Assembly (NCBI GenBank): GCA_028291765.1
Contig: JAQGNR010000203.1
Span: 1-64,000 of the forward strand
Length of the DNA stretch: 64,000 nucleotides
Source: Herbaspirillum sp.
GTDB taxonomy: Bacteria > Pseudomonadota > Gammaproteobacteria > Burkholderiales > Burkholderiaceae_D
Direction: 5' to 3'
The notes below the pieces were generated by a model. It saw only the letters and a program-made list of their open reading frames with translations. It was not told the origin of the DNA and ran no database searches. Numbering within the stretch: the stretch's first letter is position 1; each line of letters begins with the position of its first letter. Both the position numbers and the translations under genes were made by a program. This document shows, in pieces, positions 1 to 8,807 of this stretch.

Positions 1-386
1 GCAATATCGGCCGCGGTATTGATCTGATGCGTCTGGCGCCGGCCTCGTTCGCGATTTATTCGGGCGACGATCCAAGCGCTATCGCATTGATGTTGTGCGG
101 CGGCAAGGGCAATATTTCCGTAACGGCCAATGTCATGCCGCGTGCGATGCATGCAATGTGCGTAGCGGCGATGGCAGGCAAGGCAGCCGAGGCGGTCGCC
201 ATTAATAAAAAAATGCTGCCGCTGCATAATAAATTGTTTGTGGAACCCAATCCGGTGCCTGTTAAATGGGCAATGGCCGAACTGGGCCTGATCGGTTCCG
301 GCATGCGTTTGCCATTGGCGCCATTGGGCGCTGAATACCACGATGTGGTGCGGGCGGCGCTGCGCGAGTCCGGTGTATTACAATAG
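1..386 (+). CDS. dapA: 4-hydroxy-tetrahydrodipicolinate synthase, C-terminal part (5' end outside window)
   Basis: This is the C-terminal end of DapA, the lysine and diaminopimelate pathway enzyme that condenses pyruvate with aspartate semialdehyde in the cytoplasm. The reading frame is open from base 3, so the gene starts upstream of the window. The segment reads GNIGRGIDLMRL, then YSGDDPSAIALMLCGGKGNISVTAN in two parts, which is the conserved late TIM-barrel region and start of the C-terminal helical domain of the family. It ends at a TAG at 384-386. BamC follows 89 bases later on the same strand, the dapA-bamC order common in proteobacteria. The only uncertainty is the missing N-terminal two thirds, including the catalytic lysine. 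Confidence 0.93.
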   Translation, partial: NIGRGIDLMRLAPASFAIYSGDDPSAIALMLCGGKGNISVTANVMPRAMHAMCVAAMAGKAAEAVAINKKMLPLHNKLFVEPNPVPVKWAMAELGLIGSGMRLPLAPLGAEYHDVVRAALRESGVLQ

Positions 387-475
387 CGCGCAAATCTTTA
401 ACGTTCGACCGGTATTAACACACAAGCCCGCAAGTGCTTCCCTCTGAACCTGTTTGCTACTTACCCTGTAAGCAC

Positions 476-1657
476 ATGACTATTCGCAAAAATACTTTGA
501 TGACTTTCAATAACACGCCCAAGAAAATGGCGCTGTTCACATTGATGGTAGCCGGCCTGGCGGGATGTTCTTCCGTTAATTCTATGTTCGAGGGCAATTC
601 GGTCGATTACAAGAGCGCGGGCAAAATTACGACGCCGAACCTCGCGGTGCCGCCGGATCTGACGCAATTAAAGGGCGATAGTCGTTTTTCTGTTCCTGAA
701 GCGAACACCAACGGGGTTGCCACAGCATCTACTTACACGCTGGCGCAAACAGCCAAGCCGGATCCTGAGAAGCAGCAGGTTATTGCGCCTAAATCCGAAG
801 GCGACATGCATATCGAGCGCGACGGTTCGCAGCGCTGGCTGGTGATCAAGGCTGCGCCGGAAGTGTTGTGGCCGCGTATTAAAGAGTTCTGGCAGGATTC
901 CGGCTTTCTGATCGATATCGAGTCGCCTGCCACCGGCATAATGGAAACTGATTGGGCTGAAAATCGTGCGAAGATTCCGCAGGATTTCATCCGCAATAGT
1001 TTGGGTAAAGTGTTCGATTCTCTGTATTCGACCGGTGAGCGCGATAAATTCCGCACACGTCTGGAACGCGATTCGAACGGCAACACCGACGTTTTTATCA
1101 GTCATCGCGGCGCCGAAGAAGTATTGACGGGTTCGGAGAAATCGACTTCGGTCTGGACTGCACGTGCGCCGGATCCAAGCCTTGAAGCGGAATTCCTGTC
1201 GCGCCTGATGGTGCGTCTGGGTGCTGATGAAACCAGGGCCAAGGTCGAGGTAGCGAGTGCGCCGGATCTGCAGAACCCGCGTTCCAAATTGCAAAAGGAT
1301 GCAAACGGCGCCTATGTTCAGGTGAATGAGAGTTTCGATCGCTCGTGGCGCCGGGTCGGCCTGGCGCTGGATCGCGTCGGCTTCACCGTTGAAGATCGAG
1401 ATCGCACGCAGGGTATGTATTTCGTGCGTTATGTCGATCAGACCGTGGAAGCCAAAAACACTTCCCAGGGCTTCTTCAGCAAATTATTCTCCAGTAGTGC
1501 CAAGAAGGAAGATAAAACTGCGCAGCGTTACCGCATTCTGGTCAAGGAAACCAACGGTTCCGGCAGCCATGTCAGCGTGCTCAATAACAATGGCCAACCT
1601 GAAGTTTCAAAAATTGCAGACAACATTCTGTCTCTGCTCAATGAGCAACTTCGGTAA
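476..1657 (+). CDS. bamC: Outer membrane protein assembly factor BamC (NlpB), lipoprotein
   Basis: BamC is a lipoprotein partner of the BamA beta-barrel assembly complex in the outer membrane. The N-terminus carries a hydrophobic stretch and lipobox LAGC followed by SSV, as in NlpB/DUF3394-type proteins. An unstructured stretch with the conserved SVDYKSAG region follows, then two helix-grip domains, the first around IERDGSQRWLVI and the second around YVQVNESFDRSWRRVG. The frame is open upstream to a GTG at 434. I chose ATG 476; ATG 500 gives a more typical 22-residue signal peptide before the lipid-modified Cys and is equally possible, as neither has a strong ribosome site. The gene lies directly after dapA, as in many relatives. 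At about 390 residues it is slightly longer than the Escherichia coli protein. Confidence 0.9.
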   Translation: MTIRKNTLMTFNNTPKKMALFTLMVAGLAGCSSVNSMFEGNSVDYKSAGKITTPNLAVPPDLTQLKGDSRFSVPEANTNGVATASTYTLAQTAKPDPEKQQVIAPKSEGDMHIERDGSQRWLVIKAAPEVLWPRIKEFWQDSGFLIDIESPATGIMETDWAENRAKIPQDFIRNSLGKVFDSLYSTGERDKFRTRLERDSNGNTDVFISHRGAEEVLTGSEKSTSVWTARAPDPSLEAEFLSRLMVRLGADETRAKVEVASAPDLQNPRSKLQKDANGAYVQVNESFDRSWRRVGLALDRVGFTVEDRDRTQGMYFVRYVDQTVEAKNTSQGFFSKLFSSSAKKEDKTAQRYRILVKETNGSGSHVSVLNNNGQPEVSKIADNILSLLNEQLR

Positions 1658-1705
1658 TTCCTGGTAACTGCCCCGGTTACACCTAGAGGCTGTACTTATA
1701 CGATT

Positions 1706-1740
1706 GCCGCTCTATCTTTTAGTTAGAGCGGCTTTATTTT
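1706..1740 (+). terminator. Rho-independent terminator after bamC
   Basis: A perfect 9-bp stem (GCCGCTCTA at 1706-1714 with TAGAGCGGC at 1724-1732) is followed by the T-rich run TTTATTTT. It stands between bamC and the next gene, so it probably ends the dapA-bamC transcript. Confidence 0.85.
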
Positions 1741-1753
1741 ATCGGCGCGAACA

Positions 1754-2545
1754 ATGAAATTTGCCAGTCTCGGCAGCGGTAGCGAAGGCAATGCGCTACT
1801 GATTTCTTCTTCTTCCAGCACTGCAACCTTATCCGGCACACATGGCACGACGGTCATGCTCGATTGCGGTTTCGGTTTGCGCGAAACCGAAAGGCGGCTC
1901 GCCACGCGCGGCATGCTGCCGAGCGACATCAGCGCAATGATCGTCACGCATGAACATCAGGATCATGTGGGTGGTGTCTTCAAATTTGCGCGACGGCACC
2001 GGATTCCGGTCTGGCTCAGCTTCGGTACTTATCAGGCGGTGCGAGATACTTGCGACGGGGTCGAACTCAATTTCTGCCGCGATGGCGCGTCCTTTGCTGT
2101 GAATGAACTATCGTTATTGCCTTATACCGTCCCGCACGATGCGCGCGAGCCGATCCAGTTTGTTGCCACCGACGGCAAAACCCGGCTCGGCGTTTTGACC
2201 GATGCGGGACAGGCCACAGCCCATTTGATCAGTGCGCTCGACGGCTGCGATGCGCTGATGCTTGAATGTAATCACGATAGGCAAATGCTGGCCGATTCAT
2301 CCTATCCGGCATCGCTCAAGCGCAGGATCGGCGGCGCGTATGGGCATTTGTCGAATCAGGTCTCGGGTGAAATACTGGCGCTGCTCGATAAAGTGCGATT
2401 GAAGACGGTGGTAGGGGCGCATCTGAGCAGTAGCAACAACACACCGGAATTGGCGCGCAGTGCACTGACGGCGGCGTTGGCGGGATGTGCAGCGGCCGTC
2501 ATGATCGCGTGCCAGGAACAAGGCTTCGACTGGATCGATTTGTAA
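1754..2545 (+). CDS. MBL-fold metallo-hydrolase, YycJ/WalJ-like
   Basis: This is a metallo-beta-lactamase-fold hydrolase of the small YycJ-like group. Members bind two metal ions and some act on nucleic acids, but the substrate here is unknown. The N-terminus MKFASLGSGSEGNA is the group signature and the metal-binding motif THEHQDH lies at residues 65-71. The conserved LTDAG region and the late GAHLS histidine also match. There is no signal peptide, so it should be cytoplasmic. At 263 residues it has the usual length. It is preceded by the bamC terminator and stands alone. Confidence 0.85.
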   Translation: MKFASLGSGSEGNALLISSSSSTATLSGTHGTTVMLDCGFGLRETERRLATRGMLPSDISAMIVTHEHQDHVGGVFKFARRHRIPVWLSFGTYQAVRDTCDGVELNFCRDGASFAVNELSLLPYTVPHDAREPIQFVATDGKTRLGVLTDAGQATAHLISALDGCDALMLECNHDRQMLADSSYPASLKRRIGGAYGHLSNQVSGEILALLDKVRLKTVVGAHLSSSNNTPELARSALTAALAGCAAAVMIACQEQGFDWIDL

Positions 2546-2594
2546 GGGGCTGACGGGCGGAGGGTGAGGGGGGCAGGAAATAAATGCTGCAGGC

Positions 2595-2622
2595 AAGAAA
2601 AAAGCCAACCCGAAGGTTGGCT
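2595..2622 (-). terminator. Rho-independent terminator of the Ala/Pro-rich lipoprotein gene
   Basis: On the minus strand an 8-bp perfect stem, AGCCAACC with GGTTGGCT around a TTCG tetraloop, is followed by TTTTTTCTT. The stem occupies 2603-2622 and the T-tract 2597-2602. It sits about 30 bases after the stop of the lipoprotein gene at 2653. Confidence 0.9.
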
Positions 2623-2652
2623 TCTAAAACATAACTTTAGATAAATCTAAGA

Positions 2653-2886
2653 TTACTTGGCTGGAGCAGCAGGAGCGTCAGCAGCAGGGGCGGCAGGTGC
2701 AGCAGCAGGAGCGTCAGCAGCAGGAGCGGCTGGAGCAGCAGCAGGAGCGTCAGCAGCAGGAGCGGCTGGAGCAGCAGCAGGAGCTGGTGTTTCGACCGCT
2801 GGGGCGGCAGGAGCGGCATCATCTTTTTTACCACAAGCAGCCAGAGCAATAGCCAACAGGGATGCGATCAACAGCGTTTTTTTCAT
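2653..2886 (-). CDS. Small Ala/Pro-rich lipoprotein with tandem 12-residue repeats
   Basis: This 77-residue protein begins MKKTLLIASLLAIALAACGK, a textbook type II signal peptide with lipobox LAAC, so it should be a lipidated envelope protein. The mature part has a short acidic/basic start (GKKDDAAP) and then three near-identical 12-residue units of the type APAAAPAAPAAD, ending in AK. Such a chain should be extended and unstructured, perhaps a spacer or cell-wall-associated tether, but no function is known. A GAAGGAAT ribosome site precedes the ATG. It has its own terminator, and an AT-rich upstream region containing a perfect palindrome. An antisense frame of similar length is only a low-complexity shadow. 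Confidence 0.8.
   Translation of the reverse strand: MKKTLLIASLLAIALAACGKKDDAAPAAPAVETPAPAAAPAAPAADAPAAAPAAPAADAPAAAPAAPAADAPAAPAK
2672..2779 (-). repeat. Three 36-bp tandem repeats inside the lipoprotein gene
   Basis: The unit starting GGAGCGTCAGCAGCAG on the plus strand recurs at 2672, 2708 and 2744, exactly 36 bases apart, and encodes the 12-residue protein repeat. The length is a multiple of three, so copy-number changes would keep the frame. Confidence 0.85.
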
Positions 2887-3223
2887 GAGTATTCCTTCGA
2901 TTTAATAATAAAATGCAACGAATAATTACCGGTAATTATTGCTGAACAGAATGATTTCGTAAGTTGTTTCGTACCAAGCGGTGCGCCACTTCACAACGAA
3001 AGCTTTCTAGCCGCATATTATAATGAATATCGTTAAATAACACATTAAGATATTGTTTAATAGTAAAAATTTGTAGTCCTATTTGCTTACTTTATTTGAA
3101 AATATTACTTTTGCGCTTAATTAAGTTGTATTTTTGCAATAGTCGAACAGTGGACGCGCAAATCGCATTCGGATTACAGGCAAATCGCGCGTAAAAAAAC
3201 AGCGATTTGCATGCCGAATCGCT
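2887..3223. other. AT-rich intergenic region upstream of the lipoprotein gene
   Basis: This is 337 bases without a credible gene and much richer in A+T than its surroundings. It should hold the promoter of the lipoprotein gene reading leftwards, with a perfect palindrome at 2921-2940. Nothing else is recognisable, and no gene reading rightwards starts here because the next gene also runs leftwards and ends at 3224. Confidence 0.7.
2921..2940. promoter_or_regulatory. Perfect 20-bp palindrome upstream of the lipoprotein gene
   Basis: The sequence AATAATTACCGGTAATTATT is a perfect dyad with no spacer. It ends 35 bases before the lipoprotein start codon, where it could overlap the promoter. Its symmetry suggests a site for a dimeric regulator; which one is unknown. 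Confidence 0.5.
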
Positions 3224-4345
3224 TCAGTTTAAAAGCAACCATCCATCCTGATACCAAAGATAAAACGACTCGCGCAAATCCGCAGACGCGCGTTGTAAAG
3301 TTTCGCCATCCAGGCTGCGAGCATTGGCCAGAGCCGTTAGCAAGGTTTTGTCTTCCCCGCCGACATCGAACGATTCGCCGTTGATAAAGATCGTGCGGCC
3401 ACGATATAGCATCTGCGTTTTACGCGATAACGCAATGCCGTGTTTGGCGCTGGCCTGCGCAAAGCCGGCCGGCGAAAACTGCTTGAGCGGGGGATCGAAA
3501 AATACGCTGGCTTTTGGTTCCGACAGGTATTCGCCGAGGAAAATGCCGATATCTTCGTCGGTAAAACGCACTTTATTCAGTTCGTCGCTAATGCGTCTTA
3601 ACATAACTTTACCTATTTCGGCGGGATTCGCACTCGGCGTCAGGTCCGGATCGGCGTAGCGATTCGGCAGATCGATGGTTTCGACCATGAAGTCGAGGAA
3701 AGCCTCGCCCAACTCCTGATAAGTCGGCGCCCGGAAGCCGATGGAATACGTCATGCATGGGCCTATCGCAATACCATCATGCGCATAATGCGGCGGCAGA
3801 TAGAGCATGTCGCCCGGCTCCAGCACAAATGTTTCCGACGGCATAAAATTCTGCAATATTTTCAGCGGCGCGCCATCGACCAGCGTCAGGTCGTCCTGCG
3901 CCCCGATTTGCCAGCGCCGTTGGCCTTCGGCTTGCAGCAGAAAGACATCGTAAGAATCGAAATGCGGGCCGACCCCGCCGCCATCGCCGGCGTAACTGAT
4001 CATCAAATCATCCAACCGCGCGTCGGGAATAAAGCGAAAACGGCGCAGTAGCGCATCGGCATCGTTGTTATGCAGATTGACGCCTTGCACCAACAGGGTC
4101 CAGTCCTTTTGTTTGGCGGCCGGCAACCGTTTGAAAGGCCCGTTTTGCAAGCTCCAATCATCGTTCACTTTCGTGATCAGGCGTGACTCGACATCTTCGC
4201 GCGCTGCCAGCGCGAATAATTCCTTTTGCGTGAGCAAAGCTTGGAAACCGGGCAAGGCTTGACGAATCAATAATGGTTTTTTATGCCAGTAATCACGCAG
4301 AAACTGGGCCGGCGTGATATCGCCGAGTATGGGTATATTTTTCAT
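3224..4345 (-). CDS. roxA: 50S ribosomal protein uL16 3-hydroxylase-type cupin (RoxA/YcfD-like)
   Basis: This is a JmjC-type, Fe(II)- and 2-oxoglutarate-dependent oxygenase. The family's known member in Escherichia coli, RoxA (YcfD), hydroxylates an arginine of ribosomal protein L16 in the cytoplasm. The cupin metal triad is visible: H128 and D130 in GVGPHFDSYDVFL and H189 in PPHYAHDG. The N-terminus ITPAQFLRDYWHKKPLLIR is typical of cupin_4 proteins. With the start at 4345 the protein has 373 residues, the same as RoxA. The frame stays open upstream to 4666, but that extension overlaps slyD and lacks family similarity. A TATAAT box lies so close to ATG 4345 that the mRNA may be leaderless. 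It is divergent from slyD. Confidence 0.88.
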   Translation of the reverse strand: MKNIPILGDITPAQFLRDYWHKKPLLIRQALPGFQALLTQKELFALAAREDVESRLITKVNDDWSLQNGPFKRLPAAKQKDWTLLVQGVNLHNNDADALLRRFRFIPDARLDDLMISYAGDGGGVGPHFDSYDVFLLQAEGQRRWQIGAQDDLTLVDGAPLKILQNFMPSETFVLEPGDMLYLPPHYAHDGIAIGPCMTYSIGFRAPTYQELGEAFLDFMVETIDLPNRYADPDLTPSANPAEIGKVMLRRISDELNKVRFTDEDIGIFLGEYLSEPKASVFFDPPLKQFSPAGFAQASAKHGIALSRKTQMLYRGRTIFINGESFDVGGEDKTLLTALANARSLDGETLQRASADLRESFYLWYQDGWLLLN

Positions 4346-4351
4346 GCGTGC

Positions 4352-4357
4352 ATTATA
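4352..4357 (-). promoter_or_regulatory. -10 box placing transcription start at the roxA start codon
   Basis: A consensus TATAAT on the minus strand ends seven bases before the A of the ATG at 4345. By standard spacing, transcription would begin at the start codon itself. No purine-rich ribosome site lies between them. The -35 region is not obvious. Confidence 0.45.
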
Positions 4358-4408
4358 TGTGTATGTGCTGGCGGCGATTGCACGCGCATCCGGAATATGC
4401 CTAACGGG

Positions 4409-4414
4409 TATAAT
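4409..4414 (+). promoter_or_regulatory. -10 box of the slyD promoter
   Basis: A consensus TATAAT lies 33 bases upstream of the slyD ATG, followed by an AAAGGA ribosome site at 4434-4439. No good -35 is seen at normal spacing. With the opposite-facing TATAAT at 4352-4357 it forms a compact divergent promoter region. Confidence 0.55.
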
Positions 4415-4446
4415 GCCGCTCATTAATATTTCGAAAGGATAGCCTA

Positions 4447-4995
4447 ATGAAGATTGCTCAAAACACCGTTGTAACGGTGCGCTACAAATTATCGGATGCG
4501 CAAGACAATCTGATTGAAGAAAGCCGGGAACCGATGGTTTATCTGCATGGCGGTTATGAAAATACGCTGCCGAAGATTGAAGAAGCGCTGGAAGGCAAAC
4601 AGGCTGGTTACGAAACGACGATTCAGGTTGAGCCGGGCGACGCATTCGGTGAATACGATGCCGCACTGGTCAAGATCGAAGCGCGCAGCAATCTGCCGAC
4701 GCCGCTGGAAATCGGCATGCAGTTCGAAGGCACGCCGGACGACAACGAAGACGAAACCACTATTTTCACTGTGACCGATATCGCTGATGACAAGGTGGTT
4801 CTGGACGGCAATCATCCGCTGGCAGGCATGGCATTACGTTTTGCGTTGAGTGTGACGGAAGTTCGCGCTGCGACCGAAGAGGAAATTGAACATCAGCACG
4901 TGCACGGTGCGCATGGCCATGATCACGGGCACGATCATAATCATGACGGCGACCACGATGAAGGCGACCATTTCCGCAGCCATCCGATTCACTGA
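4447..4995 (+). CDS. slyD: FKBP-type peptidyl-prolyl isomerase SlyD
   Basis: SlyD is a cytoplasmic prolyl isomerase and chaperone that also carries nickel for hydrogenase and urease maturation in organisms that have them. The FKBP domain starts at MKIAQNTVVTVRYKL and contains the insert-in-flap chaperone region around residues 70-125. The C-terminus is a His/Asp-rich metal-binding tail (HVHGAHGHDHGHDHNHDGD). At 182 residues it is close to the 196 of Escherichia coli. The start is supported by AAAGGA eight bases upstream. Its end overlaps the convergent gene at 4989 by seven bases. Confidence 0.95.
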   Translation: MKIAQNTVVTVRYKLSDAQDNLIEESREPMVYLHGGYENTLPKIEEALEGKQAGYETTIQVEPGDAFGEYDAALVKIEARSNLPTPLEIGMQFEGTPDDNEDETTIFTVTDIADDKVVLDGNHPLAGMALRFALSVTEVRAATEEEIEHQHVHGAHGHDHGHDHNHDGDHDEGDHFRSHPIH

Positions 4996-5951
4996 TGCTG
5001 CGTTGCTGAGGGCGGCGCTTCCTTGTGTTCTGCAATGTAAAACAAGGTCGGCCGAGCGGTATCCACGCCGATCTTAGACCAGTTGACGTCGCTTCCCAGC
5101 GTTCCCAGATTGCCGTACCAGATAATATTGCGCGGCGCGTGTTGCTGACTATGTACCAGCAACACGCGGCCGGCGTATTTGGCCGACAAGGTCGTGATCA
5201 ACTGGCGCACTTCATTGAATCCATCGCGTTGTCCACGCAATTCCGGCGCTCTCTGCAACAGCGGCAATAAGGGATTGGCATCTGTGAACAACACAATTCC
5301 CGGCAGTTTTTGATTTTTGGCAATGGCGAACAGCCGTTGCAGCCAGTCGCGATTGGCAATCAGCCGGTCTTCGTATTCGCCGTTACGGCCGCCGTCGCTA
5401 CGATAGTGATTGTTATTGATCGGCAGGTTCACCGTGGCAAATAAGATGCCGCCAATTTCCCAGCGCGCATTTTCTGCATATTCGCGAAATTTAGGCGAGG
5501 CCGATTGCCGGATCAAATCCAGTTTGCTGGCGCCGAGGGACATATCGCTGTCGTAAAACAGTTCGCGGATTTGATTGAGCCGTTCGATGGCGCTGGATTT
5601 TCCGGCGCTATTTTTACATGGCACCCAATCGTTGGCCGCGAGCGACATGATGACGCCGTTTTGCGCCTCGTCCAGGATACTGCGGCGCTCCGTATATAAG
5701 CGGTCGCTGCAAGATTCGCTGGCCGATTTGATGCCGTTGACGACCACGAAGGCCAGATTGTCCGCATCGCTTTCGGCTAATGCGTTGCGTAAGGCGGTTT
5801 CGCCGTCATTGTGGATAAACGATTGGCCGATGACACCGAAACTGAAATCGGCCGCCGCAGCCGGCGCGCTCAGACAGGTGAACATCAGCGTCATCAGCGT
5901 CAGCGCCGCCAGCAATAGCGAGCGGGGTTGTCCCGGGTTTCGGCGGCGCAT
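4989..5951 (-). CDS. Secreted protein of unknown function
   Basis: This 320-residue protein has an N-terminal signal peptide (MRRRNPGQPRSLLLAALTLM, hydrophobic core to the APAAAADF cleavage region) and is probably periplasmic. The mature part begins FSFGVIGQSFIHNDGE and contains segments such as LAFVVVNGIKSASESC, MSLAANDWVPC and ILFATVNLPINNNHYRSDGGRNGE. The order resembles a calcineurin-like phosphoesterase fold in which the usual metal ligands have changed, but I cannot confirm this. The start at 5951 is chosen because GAGGAG (5958-5963) stands six bases before it; an ATG at 5957 touches that site. It begins 11 bases after the mutS stop and is probably co-transcribed with mutS. Confidence 0.75.
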   Translation of the reverse strand: MRRRNPGQPRSLLLAALTLMTLMFTCLSAPAAAADFSFGVIGQSFIHNDGETALRNALAESDADNLAFVVVNGIKSASESCSDRLYTERRSILDEAQNGVIMSLAANDWVPCKNSAGKSSAIERLNQIRELFYDSDMSLGASKLDLIRQSASPKFREYAENARWEIGGILFATVNLPINNNHYRSDGGRNGEYEDRLIANRDWLQRLFAIAKNQKLPGIVLFTDANPLLPLLQRAPELRGQRDGFNEVRQLITTLSAKYAGRVLLVHSQQHAPRNIIWYGNLGTLGSDVNWSKIGVDTARPTLFYIAEHKEAPPSATQHQ

Positions 5952-5961
5952 GTTCATCTCC

Positions 5962-8652
5962 TCATTCCTGCTGGCCGGCGCCAAGCTGCTTCAGTTGATA
6001 CAGCGCATCGAGTGCCTGGCGCGGCGTCAGCAAATCGGGATTGATGCCGTCCAGTGTTTGCAGCAAGCGCAGCGTCGCAGGATCCGGCGCAGCGGTTGTG
6101 GTTTCAGGCCCGTCGTCGAATGCTGCCGGCGGGGCGCTGAACAGATCGAATTGCGGCGTGGTATTGACCGACTGCGCTTCCAGTAAAGCCAGGCGTTTGC
6201 GCGCAGCACGAATAACGAGGGGAGGAACACCGGCCAATTGCGCGACTTGCAGCCCGTAACTTTGCGATGCCGGACCCGGCTGCACTGCGTGCAGAAAAAC
6301 GATGCTGTCTTTGTGTTCGATAGCCGACAAATGCACATTGCAGGCAGTGGGGTGAATTTCCGGCAACTGCGTCAATTCGAAATAATGCGTCGCAAACAAG
6401 GTGAAGCTGCGGCTGTTATCGATCAGATAATTGGCAATCGCCCAGGCCAGCGCGAGTCCATCGAAGGTCGAGGTGCCGCGGCCGACCTCATCCATCAGCA
6501 CCAGCGAATGCTCGGTGGCGTTATTCAGGATCGCCGCCGATTCCGTCATTTCGACCATGAATGTGGAACGTCCGCCGGCCAGATCGTCGGCCGCGCCGAT
6601 GCGGGTGAAGATGCGGTCGATCGGCCCGATCGTCGCGCTTTGCGCCGGCACGAAGCTGCCGATATAAGCCAGCAGCGTAATCAGTGCGACTTGTCGCATA
6701 TAAGTCGATTTACCGCCCATGTTCGGGCCGGTAATCAGCAGCAGCCGCTGTTCGGCGTCGAAGCAGCAATCGTTGGCGATAAAACGTTCGATCTGATTTT
6801 CCACCACCGGATGCCGGCCTTGTTCGATCACGATGGTCGGCTGCGGCACCAGTTGCGGCGCACACCAATTATGGCGCGCTGCATGATCGGCCAGCGCTAC
6901 CAAGGTATCGAGCTGGGCTAAGGCATGCGCGATTGCCTGCAGCGTGCTGATATACGGCGCCAATGCCAGCAGCAATTGTTCATACAGATATTTTTCACGC
7001 GACAGTGCGCGCTCTTGCGCCGACAACGCCTTATCTTCAAACGCCTTCAGTTCCGGCGTGATGTAACGCTCGGCATTTTTGAGTGTCTGGCGGCGGCGAT
7101 AATCGTCCGGTACTTTATCGATTTGGCCATGCGTGACTTCGATATAGAAGCCATGCACCTTATTGTATTCAACGCGTAGATTGCTGATGCCGGTACGGCT
7201 GCGTTCACGCGTTTCCAGGTCCAGCAGGAACTGCCCCGCATTTTCGGAGAGACCGCGCAATTCATCGAGTTCGGCATCGTAGCCACGCGCAATGACGCCG
7301 CCGTCGCGCGCCATCGCGGCAGGTTCCAGCAGCACTGCGCGCTCCAGCAAATCGAGACAATCGTGCGGCGTGGCCAGCGCGCCGTGCAAAGTATTGAGCA
7401 GCGGCGCATCGGCATCGCGTCCGCAGATTTCGACATAAGCGCGCAGCGATCCCAGCTGTTGCAAACCGGCCCGCAGGCCGGCCAGATCGCGCGGGCGGGC
7501 CGACAGCAGCGCGATGCGCGTAGTGATGCGCTCAATGTCGGGTACGGCGGCCAAGGTGCCGGACAAGCCTGAGCATGCATCGGTGCGCATCAATGCGTTA
7601 ACCGCCGCATGCCTGGCGCGCGCAACCTGCTGATCGCGCCGCGCATGATGCAGCCAGTGCCGCAGCAAGCGCGAACCCATTGCCGTGCGGCAGTGATCCA
7701 GCAAGGAAAACAGTGTCGGCGCGTTGCCGGTATCCTGCGTGCGCAGCGTTTCGGTCAATTCAAGATTGCGGCGAGTGGCGGCATCCAGGCCGATAAATTC
7801 GTTTTCGGACTCAACCGTCAAGGCCCTGACATGTTGCAAACCTTTGCCTTGTGTCGATTCCGCATAGCGCAGCAGCGCACCGGCCGCGCCGATTGCGGCG
7901 TTCAAGCCTTCGGCGCCGAAGCCATTGAGCGTGGCGACCGCCAGTTGATCGCACAGTGCGCGGCTGCCGTTGCCGATATCGAAATGCCAATCCGGCACCG
8001 TATTGATTTTGCCGTTGAATAATGCGGCGACGCGGCTTGCCATGCTTTCGCTCACGAGCAACTCGGCCGGCGCTATGCGCTCCAATTCCTGTTTTAATCG
8101 CGTTTCGAAATCAACCGCATTGGCGCTCGATTCCATCACCCGCAACGCGCCGCTGGCCATCGACAACCAGGCCAGGCCCAGCGTGATTGTTTTGCGCTGC
8201 TCGGTAACATAGAGCGCCAACAGCGAACGTTCCGATTTCTCCGGCAGCAAATCCGAATCGGTCAATGTGCCGGGCGTGATCACACGCACCACTTTGCGAT
8301 CGACCGGTCCCTTGCTGGTGGCGGGATCGCCGATCTGTTCGCATAGCGCGACCGATTCGCCCAGCTTGATCAATTTGCTCAGATAGGGATCGAGCGAATG
8401 AAACGGCACGCCGGCCATCTTGATCGGATTACCGTTGGACGCGCCGCGTTGCGTCAGCGTAATACCCAGCAGACGCGATGCTTTCTCCGCATCATTGAAA
8501 AACAATTCGTAAAAATCGCCCATCCGGTAAAACAGCAGTGTTTCTGGATGTTCCGCTTTGATGCGTAAATACTGCTGCATCATCGGGGTGTGTTTGGCTA
8601 GCGCAGGATCGACGCCGAGGGCCTCTGATTCGGGGGGTAGTGCTACAGACAT
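5962..8652 (-). CDS. mutS: DNA mismatch repair protein MutS
   Basis: MutS recognises mismatches and small loops in DNA and starts repair with MutL. The N-terminal domain has the mismatch-binding signature [16 protein letters not shown], with the Phe and Glu that contact the mismatch. The C-terminal ATPase shows Walker [14 protein letters not shown] near residue 640 and the ABC-type [13 protein letters not shown]. The C-terminal end [16 protein letters not shown] is the tetramer-forming tail. With the start at ATG 8652, preceded by AAAGG, it has 896 residues, a normal length. The open frame upstream to 8754 shows no family similarity. It is divergent from dedA. Confidence 0.97.
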   Translation of the reverse strand: MSVALPPESEALGVDPALAKHTPMMQQYLRIKAEHPETLLFYRMGDFYELFFNDAEKASRLLGITLTQRGASNGNPIKMAGVPFHSLDPYLSKLIKLGESVALCEQIGDPATSKGPVDRKVVRVITPGTLTDSDLLPEKSERSLLALYVTEQRKTITLGLAWLSMASGALRVMESSANAVDFETRLKQELERIAPAELLVSESMASRVAALFNGKINTVPDWHFDIGNGSRALCDQLAVATLNGFGAEGLNAAIGAAGALLRYAESTQGKGLQHVRALTVESENEFIGLDAATRRNLELTETLRTQDTGNAPTLFSLLDHCRTAMGSRLLRHWLHHARRDQQVARARHAAVNALMRTDACSGLSGTLAAVPDIERITTRIALLSARPRDLAGLRAGLQQLGSLRAYVEICGRDADAPLLNTLHGALATPHDCLDLLERAVLLEPAAMARDGGVIARGYDAELDELRGLSENAGQFLLDLETRERSRTGISNLRVEYNKVHGFYIEVTHGQIDKVPDDYRRRQTLKNAERYITPELKAFEDKALSAQERALSREKYLYEQLLLALAPYISTLQAIAHALAQLDTLVALADHAARHNWCAPQLVPQPTIVIEQGRHPVVENQIERFIANDCCFDAEQRLLLITGPNMGGKSTYMRQVALITLLAYIGSFVPAQSATIGPIDRIFTRIGAADDLAGGRSTFMVEMTESAAILNNATEHSLVLMDEVGRGTSTFDGLALAWAIANYLIDNSRSFTLFATHYFELTQLPEIHPTACNVHLSAIEHKDSIVFLHAVQPGPASQSYGLQVAQLAGVPPLVIRAARKRLALLEAQSVNTTPQFDLFSAPPAAFDDGPETTTAAPDPATLRLLQTLDGINPDLLTPRQALDALYQLKQLGAGQQE

Positions 8653-8807
8653 TCCAACCTTTCGTATGGCCAGTGGTATGTGCCCAGCGATGGGGCGTGG
8701 CGGATCGGTTATTTTACTCTTACAGCAGACCACATTTTCGCTAAAAATCGGCATATCGCGGACAGCGCGGTAAAATGCCGTTTTGATATCAGCATGACAG
8801 GGATAAT

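Noticed and set aside
2672-2779. Tandem repeats as a CRISPR array
   Set aside because: The units are contiguous without spacers and form part of a protein-coding repeat.
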